Shown here: in pieces, positions 5,529-6,824 of the stretch | How the letters are laid out: every line of letters starts with the position of its first letter | Position numbering within the stretch: position 1 is the stretch's first letter | NCBI GenBank assembly: GCA_009786625.1 | Contig: WQRT01000031.1 | Location: 1 to 6,824 of the forward strand | Direction: 5' to 3' | Length of the DNA: 6,824 bases | Origin: Treponema sp. | GTDB taxonomy: Bacteria; Spirochaetota; Spirochaetia; Treponematales; Breznakiellaceae | Program-made: the position numbers and the translations under genes | Notes under the pieces: model-generated | What the model was told of the DNA's origin: nothing | Seen by the model: only the letters and a program-made list of their open reading frames with translations | The model's database searches: none

Positions 5529-6533
5529 ATGATTGGCTTAATATTGAGCTTTATTGCCGGAGTTCTGCTGACAGTGGTTATAATGACTCCGGTTCTGCGT
5601 TCCGGTAAGAAAAAGATTGATAGTCTTGAAGCCGGAATAGCCGATTCTCAAAAAAGCATTTCGGCTTTCCGCACGCAATCCGTTAAACTCGCGTCCGCAG
5701 TCAGGGAGACCGCGGGGAAAATTTCAAATAACAGACTGGACAGTAAAATTTCAGGTAATGAACAGGCCGCGAGCATGGTTAAAATTGAAGGCGCAATAAA
5801 CGAGAATGCCGGGATTGCCGCCGAAATTTTTGAAAAAACAAACAGCGTCGCCGCGATCGCTTCCAAAATGGAAGAAGATGTGCTTAAAGGCTTTACTGTT
5901 CTTGGGAAAAATATTTTAAAGATGGGCGACATTAAAGAAAAAAACTCAGGCGTTATTAACGGAATAATTTCTCTTGGAAATAAAGTGAGTAATATTCGCG
6001 ATATAGTGCGTACTATAAACACAATTACGGATCAAACCAAAGTAATTGCGTTTAACGCGGCTCTTGAAGCGGCAAGCGCGGGAGATACAGGGAAACGTTT
6101 CGCGGTTGTCGCTGGGGAAATTAACCGCCTTGCCGATAACATTGACGTATTGACCCGCCAGATAAGGGAACAGGTTGAGGAAATCAGAAGTTCATCATCA
6201 TCATTGATTGTATACAGCGAGGAAGGATCTGACAGAATCGCGGAAGGCTATAAACTGATAAAAGATTTAGAGGATGTCTTTAAAGAAATAAGAGCCGGCG
6301 CGGAAATAACATCCAATCAGGCGCACGCCATTACAGTTTTTACAAAACAACAGTTAAAATCAAGCGAGTCAATAGGAGATGCCGTTATCTCCGTTTCGCA
6401 GAGGGTTAAGCAATTTTCGGGAGAAGCCCATACAGCCGCCCAGTCTTTCGAAGCGTTAACAGAGCGCACTGCCGTGCTTGAAGCGTTTTTAACAGGGGAA
6501 AATACAGCGGGAAAGGAAAGCAATGGCGCTTAA
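5529..6533 (+). CDS. Short sensor-less methyl-accepting protein: single membrane anchor plus signalling hairpin
   Basis: This 334-residue receptor has one hydrophobic N-terminal helix (about 2-23, followed by RSGKKK, which favours a cytoplasmic C-terminus) and then goes directly into a coiled-coil hairpin. There is no extracytoplasmic domain, second membrane helix or HAMP. The methylation-type pair E78-Q79 in GNEQAASM lies exactly 90 residues before the tip Gln, the same distance as in MCP1, so the hairpins belong to the same length class. The tip, ITDQTKVIAFNAALEAASAGD, shares the QTK..AFNA.LEA pattern; Ser replaces the Arg388 of Tsr. The descending arm, RFAVVAGEINRLADNI and later TKQQ...VKQF, parallels MCP1. 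It is probably a paralogue of the MCP1 signalling half. It may be an array scaffold, sense a membrane or cytoplasmic state, or join mixed trimers with MCP1; these roles are inference. Confidence 0.93.
   Translation: MIGLILSFIAGVLLTVVIMTPVLRSGKKKIDSLEAGIADSQKSISAFRTQSVKLASAVRETAGKISNNRLDSKISGNEQAASMVKIEGAINENAGIAAEIFEKTNSVAAIASKMEEDVLKGFTVLGKNILKMGDIKEKNSGVINGIISLGNKVSNIRDIVRTINTITDQTKVIAFNAALEAASAGDTGKRFAVVAGEINRLADNIDVLTRQIREQVEEIRSSSSSLIVYSEEGSDRIAEGYKLIKDLEDVFKEIRAGAEITSNQAHAITVFTKQQLKSSESIGDAVISVSQRVKQFSGEAHTAAQSFEALTERTAVLEAFLTGENTAGKESNGA
6513..6517 (+). promoter_or_regulatory. Ribosome binding site of cheA
   Basis: AAGGA inside the end of mcp2, 5 bases before the ATG at 6523. It fixes that ATG as the cheA start. 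Confidence 0.7.
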
Positions 6534-6824
6534 CAAAAGTAAATATATAGCGAAATTCGCGGAAGAAAGCCTAGATAATATCGGCATCGTGGAGACTCTT
6601 CTTTTTGAATTAAAGGAAGGCAGCTCCGGACGCGATGATATCGCCACTTTAATGCGCGCTCTTCATACAATAAAAGGCTCATCGCGGATGTTTGAATTTA
6701 AAAATCTTGAATTAATTTCCCATGCGCTGGAGACTGTATTTTTATCATTCAAGGAAGAGAGAATTTCATTTAACGATAAATCAATCCGCCTTCTGTTTGC
6801 GGGATTGAACGAAATAAGAACGGG
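6523..6824 (+). CDS. cheA: CheA histidine kinase (partial, N-terminal phosphotransfer domain only)
   Basis: CheA is the array kinase: it autophosphorylates a histidine in its N-terminal HPt (P1) domain and passes phosphate to CheB and to CheY-type receivers. The 100 visible residues cover P1: helix A from about 5-30, then LMRALHTIKGSSRMF with the phosphorylatable His48 and the supporting Lys51-Gly52, and ELISHALETVF as the next conserved helix. The gene overlaps the end of mcp2 by 11 bases in another frame. The kinase core, CheW-like P5 domain and any fused receiver lie beyond the right edge, so CheA, a FrzE-type hybrid and a multi-HPt kinase cannot be told apart. In context (cheW, cheB, cheR, two receptors) CheA is by far the best call. 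Confidence 0.92.
   Translation, partial: MALNKSKYIAKFAEESLDNIGIVETLLFELKEGSSGRDDIATLMRALHTIKGSSRMFEFKNLELISHALETVFLSFKEERISFNDKSIRLLFAGLNEIRT

Larger units (their letters stand above)
526..6824 (+). other. Chemosensory operon cheW - cheW-like - cheB - cheR - mcp1 - mcp2 - cheA (right end cut)
   Basis: Seven genes lie on one strand with overlaps or gaps of at most 11 bases and no internal terminator visible. The three junctions from cheW to cheR are ATGA overlaps, then mcp1 and mcp2 follow with strong ribosome sites, and cheA starts inside the end of mcp2. The set contains adaptor, adaptation enzymes, receptors and kinase, so it encodes a near-complete array. A CheY-type output protein is missing from the visible part. 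Confidence 0.88.

Noticed and set aside
1..6824. tRNA, rRNA, CRISPR, insertion sequence or phage elements
   Set aside because: Nearly all bases belong to the genes described, and I saw no cloverleaf, spaced repeats, transposase or terminal inverted repeats.

Overview
The window holds the start of a minus-strand translation initiation factor gene (infC) and, diverging from it, most of a single plus-strand chemosensory operon. The operon order is cheW, a second degenerate cheW-like gene, cheB, cheR, mcp1, mcp2, cheA, and cheA runs off the right edge. By eye the base composition is moderately AT-rich. The style of the IF-3 and chemoreceptor proteins suggests a spirochaete (Treponema-like). This is inferred from protein resemblance only and is not secure. 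The methyltransferase and methylesterase genes and the two-membrane-segment receptor point to a motile or sensing, envelope-bearing bacterium.

Layout: 1-392 (minus) is the N-terminal two thirds of IF-3. No ATG or GTG is available at its start, so it begins at TTG (or another rare codon). 393-525 is a 133-bp AT-rich divergent intergenic region with two candidate promoters for the che operon and a palindromic -10-like core. 526-3435 is a tightly packed, translationally coupled block (cheW, cheW-like, cheB, cheR) with 4-base ATGA junctions. 3445-6533 carries two chemoreceptor genes, each with its own strong ribosome binding site. 6523-6824 is the start of cheA, covering the histidine phosphotransfer domain.

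How the genes fit together: MCP1 (two membrane segments, about 300 extracytoplasmic residues, HAMP) should sense a signal. MCP2 has only an N-terminal membrane anchor and a signalling hairpin, with no sensor and no HAMP. Both hairpins should couple through CheW-type adaptors to the CheA kinase. CheR methylates the receptors, and CheB, phosphorylated by CheA at its receiver domain, demethylates or deamidates them. No cheY lies in the window, so the output (flagellar motor or another function) cannot be read here.

The main point of interest is that the parts of the array that touch each other are unusual together. Both adaptors lack the NLRG motif of classical CheW. Both receptor tips read QTK..AFNA.LEA instead of the classical QTN..ALNA..EAAR, losing the Arg used in trimer contacts. 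CheR has an altered SAM-binding loop. This looks like an intact but divergent chemosensory system with a co-evolved core interface and an accessory sensor-less receptor. It is a variant of a known system, not a wholly new one.
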